64,000 nt of DNA from Rallus limicola (lineage: Eukaryota; Chordata; Aves; Gruiformes; Rallidae): contig JAKCOZ010000005.1 of NCBI GenBank assembly GCA_022605955.1, positions 1,674,001-1,738,000 on the forward strand, read 5' to 3'. The position numbers and the translations under genes were made by a program. Shown piece after piece: positions 54,851-64,000 of this stretch; positions within the stretch are counted from its first letter, which is position 1, and each line of letters opens with the position of its first letter. Under the pieces are notes generated by a model. That model saw nothing but the letters and a program-made list of their open reading frames with translations, was not told where the DNA came from and made no database searches.

Positions 54851-57130
54851 GACCAGGAGAGGCTGGTGTGTTTCTGTGACACTGGATGAGTTCTGAGACT
54901 GGGATTGGTCCCAACCCTAAAGAGGAAAAATTAACCAAGTCCACTTTGGGTCTTGGGAATGAAATAGGTGTTTTCTTGAGGTCCAACCACCATAGGAGAC
55001 TGCAATTTTCCTTCCCCCTTCCCCTCCCAAGCCCACCTCCAGCTGCCCCTGCTCACCTCTTCCCCCCATCCCACTCTTCCCTTTCAGGGCCAAAATGACA
55101 AAATCAGGTGGTAAAGATTAAAACCACTCCTGAAACCATCCTGTGCAAGAAAGGAGCATTCAGAAGGCTAAATCCTCCAATCCCCTTATTCCAATTAGGG
55201 TCCTTTCTCTTACGGGCCTGAGAGCAGTGCAAGCAAACGACTCCAATCTGCTCTCAGCAGATAGCAGCGTCACCTCCTTGGTGTGGCTCCCTGCTCACAC
55301 ACACAGGAGAAAATCCCTGGTACACACGTGGACTCACACACACCATTTTAAGGGAAAGGAAAAAAAAAAAAAAAAAGAAGGGAAAAAAAAGAATGGGGGA
55401 GGTAGAAGTTCCTGAACACCCCATAAGCTGATTAAAGGGTATTTTACTTTTACGTAGGAAGGATTTAGCCATGCGGTTCCTAGTACCGTCTGACCTCAAT
55501 AAACTCCCATGCTGTTGGCAATGGTGCTGATGGATGGGGTCACAGCCTGTGCCTGGGCTCCTCGAAGGTCAGCTGCACCTAAACAGCTTCATGGGGACTT
55601 CTGACACCGTTGCTGGACACAGGTGGTGGAATGAGGTGGTCCTTCCCTCAACCTTGTCAGGATGTCTTCACCCTTGTGTGCTTAGCCATCTCAAAGCTAC
55701 GGACCTCAAGGGCTGGAGCATTTTGGGATGTGTTTTTTGGCCAGCCAAGGTGTCTCCATGAAGAAAAGCAGCCCCAGAAGGTCTGGAGTTGCTGTGCTAA
55801 CAGAGCTAGGGTCTAGACAGCGGATAGTCTGGTAAGGGATGCTATCTTGTATGTGTTGTCCTGGACAAACCGCAGCCCCAAAGGCTGGATGAGCGCTCCT
55901 GGCCCAAGGCAGGAGCAACAGTGTGCACAGGACACTGTCGCAGCATTTATCCATCCTGTTCATGAAGTTCTGTGGAGATGGATTCTAAATGCATCCACAC
56001 TGCTCCTCCAGCCAGAAGGTCTTTTCTGATCTCCTGTATTGTTAAAGTGTCAATGAGAATTTCTCTCCTTCCAATCTCAGAAATACCCTCCCAGGGCTTT
56101 GTATGCCCATGTTTGAGAGTCTGCCATCATCCACCCCACAGGGCAGGACTGAGGTACCAAGCTTTATGATAAAACCCTGTCCTTCCAGTGCAGGTTCTCC
56201 TGTCTCTTCCTCCAGTGCATAAGGTGGCCAGGCTCATGTGTCCTCCTTAAGTATTGCCAAATCTGGGGCTGATGCATTGAGCTTTAGGATGCTGTTTTTC
56301 ACATGGCCAAGTTGCTGAGCCCCTCCTTCCCCCTATCAAGGGAAGAAAAAGGACCTTCAGCAGCAGCAGCTTTGATGCTTTTGGGTGGGTCAGCTTGCGC
56401 ACCCACAGATGTGATGCAGAGCCTCGAGCAAGAGGTGGGGATGGCCCCTCTGCTCCATAACCTTTGCTCTTGGCCCTGCACGAGGGTGTTCCCAGCCAGC
56501 AGTGTGGCTGCTGTGAATAGCCCTTGCAGACAGATTTACTTAATGCAGCTCACCACAGGTCTCTCCATGCTGCCCGTCAGTTGGCATCGAGCCTAAGTAC
56601 AAGTGACTGTACAAAGATCCTGGTGGCTTTACACCTGGCAGTGGCTGCAGGACAGCTCACCCCCCTGCTCAGGGATACCCCGAGGCTTGCAGGCACACCT
56701 TCTCCCCACCCTGCATCATGTCCTCCATGCTCCTCGGTGCTACCTGACTGCAGGACTTTGCTATACATCCCATAAAACACAATTCTGTCCCATGACAGGG
56801 TCTGTCACTGGCAGCTGGTGGCAAGGCTCAGTTCAGCCCTGACTTCTCACAGCTTTGGGTGCGTCTGCGCAAGGAGCAGGGATCAGGGGATCAGGGGAGG
56901 GCATCCTTTGTTACTCCTAGATCCTTTGGCATTCACAGGGGCAGTGACCGGGAGCTTTTCTCTGCAGTGATGCTGCACAGAGGTGATGGGTTAGATTACA
57001 GCGATTAATGGCCGATTTAGTCATGCTCTGTGCCTGCTGACTGGAGGCAAGGGGAGTCTCCACTCCTGCTCATGAAGAATGGGAAGAGCAAGGTACAACT
57101 TCACAAAGCCCTGTTCAGCTGATAACCATA
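54851..57130. other. Non-coding spacer
   Basis: No recognisable gene. There is an A-run near 55,361-55,390 with GGGAAAA words. Confidence 0.65.
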
Positions 57131-57131
57131 T

Positions 57132-57238
57132 GCAGCACGGTTTAAGCAGTATGGACCCTAGCAGTATGGACCCTAGCAGTATGGACCCTAAGCAGTATGG
57201 ACCATAAGTGGTACAGACCGTAAGCAGCACGGTTTATG
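57132..57238. repeat. 15-16-bp minisatellite, about seven units
   Basis: Copies of GCAGTATGGACCCTA-like units start at 57,132, 57,146, 57,161, 57,176, 57,192, 57,208 and 57,224. The two outermost units share the variant GCAGCACGGTTTA. A minus-strand frame through it gives an artificial Leu-Gly-Ser-Ile repeat. Confidence 0.92.
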
Positions 57239-57764
57239 ACTCCCATTTCCACGTGTCCCCTGATGAGACCTTAACATTAAGCCTGGTTTCAGCAGCCTCA
57301 GGTGTTGTTTCAGGGCTGAGGATTTGGTTTGAGCTCCGGTTTAATTCAGGTATAAATTTCACCTTGCAAAAGGTTTTGAGATTCCTTGCACGGTCCTGAA
57401 TTCCCTCGGGAATTTGAGCCTTCCCTGCATCTGAGCCCATGGTTGTCACCTGCTCCATGGTGCAGCAGCGCTGGGCACAGCCACGCAGTTTTCTACCCAT
57501 CACCTTCCCACTCTACCCATCACCTTTCCACTGCTGCAAGGCAAACCCCGTTTTTTGGTTGCCAAGTAGATAAATCAGGTTACTTGGTTCAAGTTCTTCG
57601 AGTGCCCAGAAGCTTTTACCCTCTGCTGCCATCATGGGGCCACTACATCACTGCAACCTCTTGCTGGAACCTGAGCTTCCTCCAGAGACGGGGCCGGGGC
57701 CGGGGGGAGGAGGGGAGCATTTCAGACCCACTGAGGTTATTTGCAAAGGAAAGGGAATTGCATT

Positions 57765-57767
<3 letters not shown>

Positions 57768-57806
<39 letters not shown>
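57768..57806. repeat. 39-base T homopolymer
   Basis: Uninterrupted run of 39 T on the plus strand. On the minus strand it would be a poly(A) tract, but I recognise no retroposed gene next to it. Confidence 0.97.
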
Positions 57807-57807
<1 letters not shown>

Positions 57808-58919
57808 TAATTGAACTCTTTTTTTCCTGCTTGCCTTGTTCCTAGCTGGTCTTTCTCAGCTGTAGATGTTTGGCCACACCACAAGCCCAGGATGAAGCTG
57901 GCCGCCACCAATGCAGACATACAATATGAATACAGCAAAAAACCCCAAGAATTTTAGATGTTGCTGATGGTAACAGGAGCTCCCCAAGCAGGGCTGGGTG
58001 CCCAGAAGAGCTTTCAGCTGCTGTGGGAGAAGAACATGACTCAAGGTATCCACACTTGGTTGTGTAGAGAGGAGAAGCATTGAATGAGGCTGTAACGCTA
58101 CAGCCAGTTGTATCCATGGTGGTGGGAGGGCGGCAGGAGTGATGCCAGCACAAACACAGCTGAAGAAAGCAATCCTGAGAGAAAGGAGAGGTCAACGTGT
58201 TGGATGAGCCAGGCTGGGTGTCTGCTGCCTGGAAGGAGGAAACAGGCTCCTGTGTCTACGTGTTGGCCGTGGCACCTCTCGCTCCACAGGTCCTGGAAGG
58301 GGACCTGGCATGTCCCAGCTGTTTCTCCCCGCTCCCTTTTGCAGGGGAGTGGCCCCCAGTCCCATGCAGTGATGCTCGCTGCCCGTAGGTGTGCGGGTTG
58401 CTCTTCCAAGGGAAAGACAACAGGGAAAATCGCCCCTGCCAGCCCGTGGGGACACCCTCTGCTTTTCCAAAGGCAAAAAGATAACTAGACATGAAAAGGT
58501 GTAATATACCTCCTCTTTCTTCAGTTGTAATATAAGAAGATTTGTTTATAACTATTAATCCTTCCAAGTTACTTTATACAGAAGGAAAGAAAGGGTGTAA
58601 TCCTATTCCCTCCCTCCGTTTCCATGACACCTTTAGCAGCAGTAGCTGAGAGTGACCAGCTCCAAACCCTAGCAAAAGCAGGGGGAACACTCAGGGTGCT
58701 TTCAACGCAGGTATAAGCCTGCTTCTTCCTTTGAAGTTGTGATATGGTCTGTTCTCAGCACGGCTCTGAAAGCACAGCTTGAAAGATTCCATCCCCTCAT
58801 GGAAAAGTCAGCCCTCGTCCTACTGATCAGACAGTGTTTGCCCCCCAAAAAGCGGCACGTGGTTTAGCTGAATCGCTGGTGCACACATCCACGCGCCGAC
58901 TCTTCCTGGCAAACAAGAC

Positions 58920-59240
58920 CCAAGGTTGAATTAAAAAAGAATAGAAGATTAAGCTCCTATCAAGAGATAAAGGTAGGGGGAGATATAATGATGACAATCA
59001 TAATGAATCAATTGGAACGGGAATGTTTGCCCATCAAATTACTGTCAGTATACGCAAAGGCAGGAATTATTACACATCAGCAGAAACACAGCCTGTTAAA
59101 CTGCTGCAAGTGACCTGATAGGGTTTGGAGAGTAATTAAAAGGACATTCCAGACTGGAAACGTTATTTGCTGTTAATCATGATTGCTCATATCCATATCT
59201 TTACTCATAATTGCTTCTGATAAGGGCTGAGGATTTATAG
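58920..59240 (+). promoter_or_regulatory. SCT: Probable SCT promoter and upstream region
   Basis: A TATA-like TTTATAG at 59,234-59,240 is preceded by about 300 AT-rich bases dense in factor-like words: an HNF1-like GTTAATCATGATT at 59,172-59,184, a GATA-type TGATAAG at 59,218-59,224, and several TAAT homeodomain cores near 58,985-59,020. A consensus splice donor lies about 75 bases downstream of the TATA. HNF1, GATA and homeodomain factors are typical regulators of gut endocrine genes. That they act here is inference, and the start site is not shown. Confidence 0.5.
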
Positions 59241-59264
59241 GGGGCTGCAGGCTGGAGGGGGCCA

Positions 59265-59316
59265 GTGGTGCATCGCAGCTGCGAGACAGCCGAGAGCCCG
59301 GAGTGACCACGGCTGG
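59265..59316 (+). other. SCT: Probable non-coding first exon of SCT
   Basis: Inferred 5' UTR exon from a start about 25 bases after the TATA box to the donor GTGAGT at 59,317. It contains an E-box CAGCTG near 59,276. It would splice to the acceptor ATTCAG before 61,208, only 8 bases upstream of the SCT start codon. The 5' end is approximate. Confidence 0.42.
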
Positions 59317-61207
59317 GTGAGTACCGCTGCGCCAGGCTGGCCAGCTGCTTCCTCCCCGCTTTCAGCTTTTGGGTGGTGGGTTTCAGACCTCTGTGACGCT
59401 TTGCTGAGCCGTTGCCATGAGGCCATCCACCTCCTAAACAGCGGTGCTTGTGGTACCTGGGGTTCTCCTCCTCTGGAGCAGCCAGAGGAAAGGAGCCCAG
59501 CCAGCCACTGGACCAGGTGGCTTCCAGAAATACGTGGCCTTCAGGTCTAGGTAGAGCCCCACAGAGCAAGAAGGTGTGCAGACTGGCTTTGTACCTGCCT
59601 TTTTGGAAGCTCTCGTAGTGGTAGTGCTCCTGCGGTGTGATGGGAGCATGGTTTCAGGAAAGTCTTTGGGCACAATCCAGTGTATCAGCGGTAGTGTTTG
59701 GCTCCTGGAAAGGTCTGAGGTGCTCCCAGGCCCTGGGTTGGCTCAGTGCACACTTCTTTCCACTGATGGTCCCAGCTAGTGAAGGAATTTGCATTTCTTG
59801 AAAGCCAGTGTCACTAGGGACAATGAAAACCTCCGAAGTATCTTAAGAAGGTTGAAGAGCTCTGCTGTGATCGCAGCAAAGATCCACCTCCTCCCCAAGT
59901 TCTGACTGGCTGAAAAAAACAATGCAGTCCATCATTACTGATACACAGGGGAAGTTCCCTAACTTCTGGTCCTACCAACTTCAGCAAGCAAACACGGTCT
60001 GCACAGGAAGACAAAATCATTTCCGGAAAAGGAAAAGGCGAGTTGATCCACTTGATTAGCAGCTAGAAAGGTTTTGAAGAGACGGGAAACTCTGGAGCTA
60101 GGGATGGGGTTTACAGTGGGCTCTTAAATGTGGGGCTCAAGAAAAACACCAGCCCAAGGATGGCCAAAATGCTGTGATGAGATCCTGGCTGGGGGTGAAG
60201 GCATTATGTTGTACAGGCTGAAGGACAGGTTTGGGATCCAGGTTCCCCTTCCCTAAAGGGTGGTGAGGTTTGGTGGCTGGTTTAGCTCTGTCACATCACT
60301 CAGCTGGGAAGAAGTAGTGTGGCAGCTGGACTTGGACCCCCATTTTTTTACTTATTCTGTCCCACTCAAAGCCAAATCAGACAGGAAAATGCAGCATTAA
60401 AGCATCAGAAATGTGAGGTGAAGCCGATAGTTCCTTAATCAGGTGAAACCTCTCGCCCCTCTGCTCTGCAACCCCATTAAATCTCTGTGTATACATCGTT
60501 TCTGTATAAATCCCCCTTCTTGTCCCTCCTCTTGCCTCTTCTCATCCTGTAGTGTCTTGGGAGTAGCAAGCAATCCCCCCCGGGCCGCTGGAAAGTGTCT
60601 GGCAAACTCTGACAGCCCTTTAATGCTCTTAGAAGCTCTAGCCTGGTTTCAGACTGGAATAAAACTAAAGTAGGAGGCTTTGGTTCTGGCTTAGCAAGAC
60701 CTGCCTGGGAATTTCTGGGCAGCAACTGAGAAAGCAAGCTTGGCTTCTGCATCAGAGGAAGGCAGGAGCGTGACAAGGGACATCATGGCTCCTGTGCAGT
60801 CCCTGGGGGACGCGAGCCCGTCCCTTCCCCTGCGTGTAGGTGAACTTTTCTTTGGTCCATCAAAGATTTTTTTGAACCCCCAAACAGGTTTCTCTGGGGA
60901 TCCTTTAGGAATACTCCTAACTGTCCCTGTGGGATGTTTTGGTGGGTGCTTTCGTCCCTCTTCCTCAGCTCTCAGAGACTTACAGTGGGTTGGGGCTTAC
61001 TCCACGGTGTAGTGCTGCTGGTGGAGTAACTCGAATTGTTCATCTTTGGTATTGTAAAGCAGTGCTCTCTGTGCTGGCAGGGATTCCTGCCCAGTTCGCT
61101 TCAGGTGGTGAGATTTATCCAGCAGTGTCTTCTTCGTGACATGTGAACTGCACCAAAGACCAAGGTCACTTCTTCCACTGCTCATAAATCCTTGTGCTTG
61201 AATTCAG
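59317..61207 (+). other. Probable SCT first intron
   Basis: About 1.9 kb with no recognised exon or repeat. Confidence 0.4.
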
Positions 61208-61215
61208 GAGGAGAC

Positions 61216-61304
61216 ATGGTTTCCCTGATGACCGGTCTGTGGCGAGTGATCATTCCCATGATTGTCCTATCACACTTCTCTGCGTCGGCTCCATCCCGGG
61301 AGAG
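61216..61304 (+). CDS. SCT: SCT signal-peptide exon
   Basis: Residues 1-29 plus two bases of Arg30. MVSLMTGLWRVIIPMIVLSH is a good hydrophobic signal sequence, followed by FSASAPSRE. The probable signal-peptidase site is after one of the small residues at 23-25. The exon ends GAGAG before gtaagc. The first in-frame ATG after the acceptor at 61,208 was chosen as the start. Confidence 0.85.
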
Positions 61305-63808
61305 GTAAGCATCACTTGTACCTCTGCTTCCTTTTTCTCCACAGCTTTTTGCTCCAAGAGCCCACTAGCAATGCAGTCAGCCTTTTATCTTCCTTCCAGA
61401 AATTGCGGCTGTGGAATTTTGGTGGGGTTTTTCCTTCCGTAACCTGATTTAGTTAATTGAGTGCAAATGTACGTATTTTTTCTTGCTTAAGAGTAGAAAC
61501 ATTGGTTTGACTTAATCTGGGAGAAAAGTCAGGACCCCAAATGGACCAAACTACAGTAAAAAGACACTCCTGATTTCCTGCTAGGTACTTACACAGGCTG
61601 CTAGAGGTGAAAGTTTCTCTTTCAAATAGCCAAGTCCCAGGAAAGCATCACCAAAAAAAATCAATCTTGTGAGTTTAGAGGACAGAGCTGAGATATCCTT
61701 CCAGCCCTTTGACAGTTCGGTAGCTCTGGGTGAACCTCGCTGAGGTTCCTCAAGGCTCATGCATCTGAGTGTTGAATTTATTACTCCTCCAGTCTTGTGT
61801 CCCTCTCTTGTGCCAAATCACTGTTAACCTCACATTCCCATGGCCTCGTGCCAAGGTGAGTATGTCAGTCAGAAGCAAATGTAGGCAGTTTTTTCTGTGT
61901 GATGGCTAACAAAGGTATTTCTTTTTAACTCCTGTATGATTTGCCCCTTTTTTTGGTGAAATTGGAACAAGTTCTTGCCCATCTTTCTTTGGGAACCTCT
62001 TACCTCGAGGAAGCAGTTTTAAATACTTGTTCTTATCTGGTCTAAACCCATGCTTTTCCCACCTCTTTTTTCTCTTCTGCCCTCCCAGGACTGAGAGACA
62101 TGCTGATGGGCTCTTCCATAGCGAGCTCAGCAAGATGAATGGCAATGCCTACGTGCAGGAGCTTGTGAGACATCTGGTGGGCCTCAAGGAGAGGTAAGGA
62201 CCAGCCAGAGCCATCCTCCTGGGACATGGAAGTCTTCAGCCAGAGATGGGATCCCAGCAATGGGGGGATGCCCTTGGGGCTGAGCTGTCTCCAGCCCTAG
62301 AGCTGGCCTGAGCACTGGCCTCATGTAGAAGATGCCTAAGATGAAAGGAGAGGGAAGAGGGAGGCAGGGCTCCATGGTGGTGGGGAGAGAGAAATGTGTG
62401 TGTCTTGTGGTAAGTCCCATGCCATGCAGCTGGGAGGAGCAGCCGTTGGAGTGTGCTTTCCCTGGCACAGGTCCCAGAGGCACTCAGATGGACTCTTCAC
62501 CAGCGAGTACAGCAAGATGAGAGGAAACGCCCAGGTTCAGAAGTTCATTCAAAATCTCATGGGCCGTAAGCGCAGGTAAGAGCTCTGCTTCCAGGGGAAC
62601 GGGACGGCAGCTTGGGCCATGCAGGCTGCAGGGAGGCAGGTCTCAGCTCCAAGGAGAAGCAGGAGGTGGCATCAGCAGTGTTTTGGAAAACTCCAGGCAA
62701 GGGCAAGCGGGCTGGGGCTTGGTGTCCTCCAGGAAGGCTGTGCCTGGAGCTGCTGTGCAATAGCAGTGATAACACACCACAGCAGGTGGAGCAAGGCACA
62801 AACCTTTTCACTGAGGCCGTTTCTGAGCATAAACCAACTTTACTGCATACGTGCAGCGAGCTTAATCCATAGGGTGCAACCCTTTGTATCAGATCACAGC
62901 CTGAGAGGCTTTGTTTGCATTTGATCTCGCCTTCTGGGGAGAGCTGTAGGTGATTTCCCCACTTCAAATAAAGCACCTGAGAAACTGTTTGGAGATAAAT
63001 GGGCTCCATAACAGAATGAGGAGGATCTCTGGGTCTCACAGTCCACATCTGTGGCTCTGACCACCAAACTGGGCAGGCTTTGCACATAGTCATACATGGG
63101 GCCATTCATCCAGCTGAAATACCAGCTCAGTAGCTCCCAGTGAAGCTGCATATATAAGCACTTCACCAGTTGAAATCCATGGCGCACTGTGGTGCAACTC
63201 ACAAGTGCTGCTGGTGTCTGTGAAGGGACAGCATTGCCCAGAGTGGTGTCCTTCAAGCCTGGTCCTTTCTTCAAGACAGAGAGGAGGCACACTGAATCTT
63301 TCCCACCTGTTTGGGGAGCTTGTATATTTTCTGGGACATGTACCTCTAAGAAAATCCTGGCAGATGCAGTAGGTTTTTAATTCCCAAATGCTGGAACAAG
63401 GTATGCATCCTTGGGCAGAAGGACATGCTGGTACTGGGTAATGAGGCAGAGAGCAAGGGGATATTAAATCCTGTCTCTTGGCCAGCCAGGAGGCATCTGA
63501 GCCTCACTTGAAGAGGACAGGTTTTTTTCCTTCCTGCACAACTACAGTGACAGTCAGGAGGTAAACAGAGCATGGAGCATGGGGCAGGTAGCTGGAGGGG
63601 TGAACCTGCCAGACAGCAGTGCTGCTTTACAGGTGCAGTGGTTATACTAATTGTGGGCTTTTTAAAAAAATTACTAGTTCAATTTATATATTTTTTTCAT
63701 CTAAACCAGCTCCTCAGGCCCAGTAAACATAGATGTGCAGGGGAGAGAAGAAAACAGCCATGAGGAGCTTTGCTTTATGTGGTTGTACCAGAGCTTTCTA
63801 AACACCAG
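61216..63808 (+). CDS. SCT: Secretin precursor with two secretin-type peptides (3' end missing)
   Basis: Joining 61216-61304, 62089-62193, 62471-62575 and 63710-63808 gives a continuous frame of 132 residues plus two bases, all GT/AG with matching phases. Residues 1 to about 24 form a hydrophobic signal peptide. Residues 34-60 are a secretin-like peptide beginning HADGLFHSEL. Residues 69-95 are secretin, beginning HSDGLFTSEY and ending NLM before Gly-Arg-Lys-Arg, the classic amidation and cleavage site. The rest is a C-terminal propeptide. Secretin is a secreted gut and brain hormone acting through a class B Gs-coupled receptor. Human SCT encodes only one such peptide. The last exon is not seen and probably lies past base 64,000. 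Confidence 0.93.
62089..62193 (+). CDS. SCT: SCT exon encoding the secretin-like peptide
   Basis: 105 nt, phases 2 and 2. Completes Arg30, then Thr-Glu-Arg33 and the 27-residue peptide 34-60 (HADGLFHSELSKMNGNAYVQ and seven more residues), followed by Gly-Leu-Lys-Glu. The RTER sequence before His34 fits a minimal RXXR proconvertase site. Behind the peptide there is no Gly-Lys-Arg; processing would have to use Lys63, Arg65 or Arg68. It shares 16 of 27 residues with the secretin encoded by the next exon. Confidence 0.93.
62471..62575 (+). CDS. SCT: SCT exon encoding secretin
   Basis: 105 nt, exactly the length and phase of the preceding exon. Arg65-Ser-Gln-Arg68 precedes the hormone (again RXXR), then residues 69-95 starting HSDGLFTSEYSKMRGNAQVQ, then Gly96-Arg97-Lys98-Arg99 for cleavage and C-terminal amidation. 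The mature peptide agrees with chicken secretin as I remember it. Confidence 0.96.
62576..63709 (+). other. SCT intron after the secretin exon
   Basis: About 1.1 kb without recognised exon or repeat, ending in a long pyrimidine-rich tract and acceptor ctaaaccag. Confidence 0.75.
63710..63808 (+). CDS. SCT: SCT C-terminal propeptide exon
   Basis: 99 nt, completing Ser100 and encoding residues 101-132 plus two bases. It reads SSGPVNIDVQGREENSHEEL and continues CFMWLYQSF. It joins in phase to the secretin exon, has a strong acceptor (TTTTTTTCATCTAAACCAG) and donor (CCAG before gtaggt), and sits where human SCT has a propeptide with AENSMAW. The similarity is weak, so the call rests mainly on splice signals and phase. 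Confidence 0.7.
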
Positions 63809-64000
63809 GTAGGTGGGACAGATTTGTCACCTCTACAGCCCTGATCACCAAAGTACTGAACCCAAAAGATGACTTTTAGTAACTTATAAATGCCTCAAGC
63901 TCAGTAGTCTGATGTGGTAATGCAGCAGATCGGGAGGGCTCATTGGACATCTCATTTGCCTTCCCCAAAGCAAAGCTGACATTGAGGTTTACAGCCCAGA
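63809..64000 (+). other. SCT intron, cut by the window end
   Basis: The donor at 63,809 needs a further exon to reach a stop codon. None is recognised in the remaining bases. Confidence 0.6.

Noticed and set aside
57021..57230. Minus-strand frame with Leu-Gly-Ser-Ile repeats
   Set aside because: Product of the 15-16-bp minisatellite. No conservation expected.
61180..61215. CATAAAT as a TATA box immediately before the SCT start codon
   Set aside because: It lies only about 30 bases from the ATG, leaving almost no 5' UTR, and an acceptor-like ATTCAG follows it. The upstream TATA-plus-donor arrangement at 59,234-59,317 fits better, though this is not proven.

Overview
This is vertebrate, almost certainly avian, nuclear DNA. 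Small GC-rich exons are spread over long introns, the repeats are mostly 5'-truncated CR1 LINEs (the typical bird retrotransposon), and the deduced 27-residue secretin agrees with what I remember of chicken secretin. I cannot name the species. The gene set and orientations (DEAF1 on +, DRD4 on -, SCT on +, with a probable TMEM80 first exon on - ahead of DEAF1) match the human 11p15.5 block in mirror image, so this is conserved microsynteny and not a cluster of accessory genes.

Layout. 1-4,300: non-coding DNA with an ATCC microsatellite and a CR1 tail. 4,060-5,760: CpG island holding a divergent promoter, with a probable TMEM80 exon 1 at 4,307-4,325 (-) and DEAF1 exon 1 at 5,150 (+). Between them lies an array of TCGG-core units spaced about 10 bp apart. 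5,150-28,999: DEAF1 in 13 coding exons, 584 residues if every exon is used, including a 22-residue exon that I believe human DEAF1 lacks. 29,000-33,300: 3' UTR and spacer. 33,342-48,446: DRD4 on the minus strand, 4 coding exons, 376 residues, tail to tail with DEAF1. Its large introns carry CR1 copies, an AT-rich island and two minisatellites in intron 1. 48,450-58,900: spacer with CR1 copies and simple repeats. 58,900-63,808: SCT, with a TATA promoter, a probable non-coding first exon, a signal-peptide exon, two tandem secretin-type exons of 105 nt each, and a C-terminal exon. The last SCT exon probably lies beyond the window.

Functions. The three genes do not form one pathway. DEAF1 is a SAND/MYND nuclear transcription factor, DRD4 a Gi-coupled dopamine receptor, and SCT a peptide-hormone precursor. 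The most notable observations are the helically phased array of DEAF1-like TTCGGG/TCGG motifs in DEAF1's own promoter (possible autoregulation), the two-peptide secretin precursor with unequal processing sites, the extra DEAF1 exon with NAGNAG acceptors, and the minisatellites beside the DRD4 exon 1 donor. All coordinates and residue numbers were derived by hand from splice-site and reading-frame logic. Comparisons with human proteins are from memory.
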